Source: Bacillota bacterium (lineage in GTDB: Bacteria > Bacillota > Clostridia > Lachnospirales > Lachnospiraceae). From it: a stretch of 6,932 nucleotides of DNA. The position numbers and the translations under genes were made by a program. Location of the stretch: contig JAEWSH010000130.1 of assembly GCA_023398375.1 (NCBI GenBank), positions 1 to 6,932 on the forward strand. Direction: 5' to 3'. Positions 6,830 through 6,932 of the stretch are shown here, piece by piece. A model generated the notes under the pieces. That model searched no databases. It saw only the letters and a program-made list of their open reading frames with translations, and was not told the DNA's origin. The stretch's first letter is position 1. Each line of letters starts with the position of its first letter.

Positions 6830-6932
6830 TTTAGACTGCGGATGTAATCAGATGGTGATATTCCAAATTCATTCTTGAAGTTTACAGTGAACCTTTTTGG
6901 AGAACTGAATCCCACCTCATAGGCAATTTCTG
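6826..6932 (-). CDS. AraC-type regulator C-terminus, probably a hybrid two-component system (5' part outside window)
   Basis: Only the last 34 codons and the TGA stop (6828-6826) are present. The translation EIAYEVGFSSPKRFTVNFK, then NEFGISPSDYIRSLK, is the second helix-turn-helix and terminal signature of the AraC/XylS DNA-binding domain (family pattern: I-A-x-x-V-G-F-x-S-x-x-x-F-x-x-x-F-K-x-x-x-G-x-[ST]-P-x-x-Y). Next to a susC/susD pair in Bacteroidetes this domain is most often the output end of a hybrid two-component system, a single protein with a periplasmic sensor, histidine kinase, receiver and AraC domain that activates the PUL when it binds a specific oligosaccharide. A stand-alone AraC regulator cannot be excluded. 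The gene is co-oriented with the transporter operon, 119 bp upstream of it. I see no strong terminator between them, so some read-through into the susC-like gene is possible. Confidence 0.85.
   Translation of the reverse strand, partial: EIAYEVGFSSPKRFTVNFKNEFGISPSDYIRSLK

Noticed and set aside
1..6932. CRISPR arrays, tRNA or rRNA genes, insertion sequences, attachment sites
   Set aside because: No spaced repeat arrays, RNA-gene signatures, transposase fragments or terminal inverted repeats with target duplications were seen; the window is a continuous PUL segment.

Overview
The window looks like part of a polysaccharide utilization locus (PUL) from a gut-type Bacteroidetes, most likely Bacteroides or a close relative. 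The reasons are a SusC-like TonB-dependent transporter followed by a SusD-like lipoprotein, lipoprotein signal peptides with Cys followed by Asp-rich residues, Ig-like glycan-binding proteins, AT-rich intergenic gaps without Shine-Dalgarno sequences, and the tail of an AraC-type regulator next to the susC-like gene. All five genes lie on the minus strand, so the locus reads from high to low coordinates.

Layout in transcription order: (1) 6932-6826, the last 34 codons of an AraC-family DNA-binding domain, probably the C-terminus of a hybrid two-component sensor/regulator; (2) 6825-6707, a 119-bp control region with a weak Bacteroides-type -7 element and repeated sequence that could be operator half-sites; (3) 6706-3530, a SusC-like outer-membrane transporter; (4) 3486-1864, a SusD-like glycan-binding lipoprotein; (5) 1823-366, a second surface glycan-binding lipoprotein with three Ig-like (IPT/TIG) domains and an aromatic-rich C-terminal domain, resembling SGBP-B proteins; (6) 365-236, a gap holding a perfect 32-nt palindrome; (7) 235-1, the 5' end of a lipoprotein gene whose first domain looks like BACON. 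No gene-free stretch exceeds 130 bp.

How the genes would work together: the regulator would sense a released oligosaccharide and activate the operon. SGBP-B and the SusD-like protein would capture glycan at the cell surface. The SusC-like channel, capped by the SusD-like lid, would import oligosaccharides using TonB energy. The BACON protein, truncated here, is either a surface endo-glycanase or a further binding protein. No enzyme domain is visible, so the substrate cannot be read directly. The SGBP-B architecture suggests a plant beta-glycan such as xyloglucan, mixed-linkage glucan or mannan, but this is inference only.

I found no clear evidence of an unprecedented system. The points most worth a second look are the perfect palindrome between the SGBP-B-like and BACON genes, the 22-bp-spaced repeats upstream of the susC-like gene, and the related motif that recurs ahead of the downstream genes.
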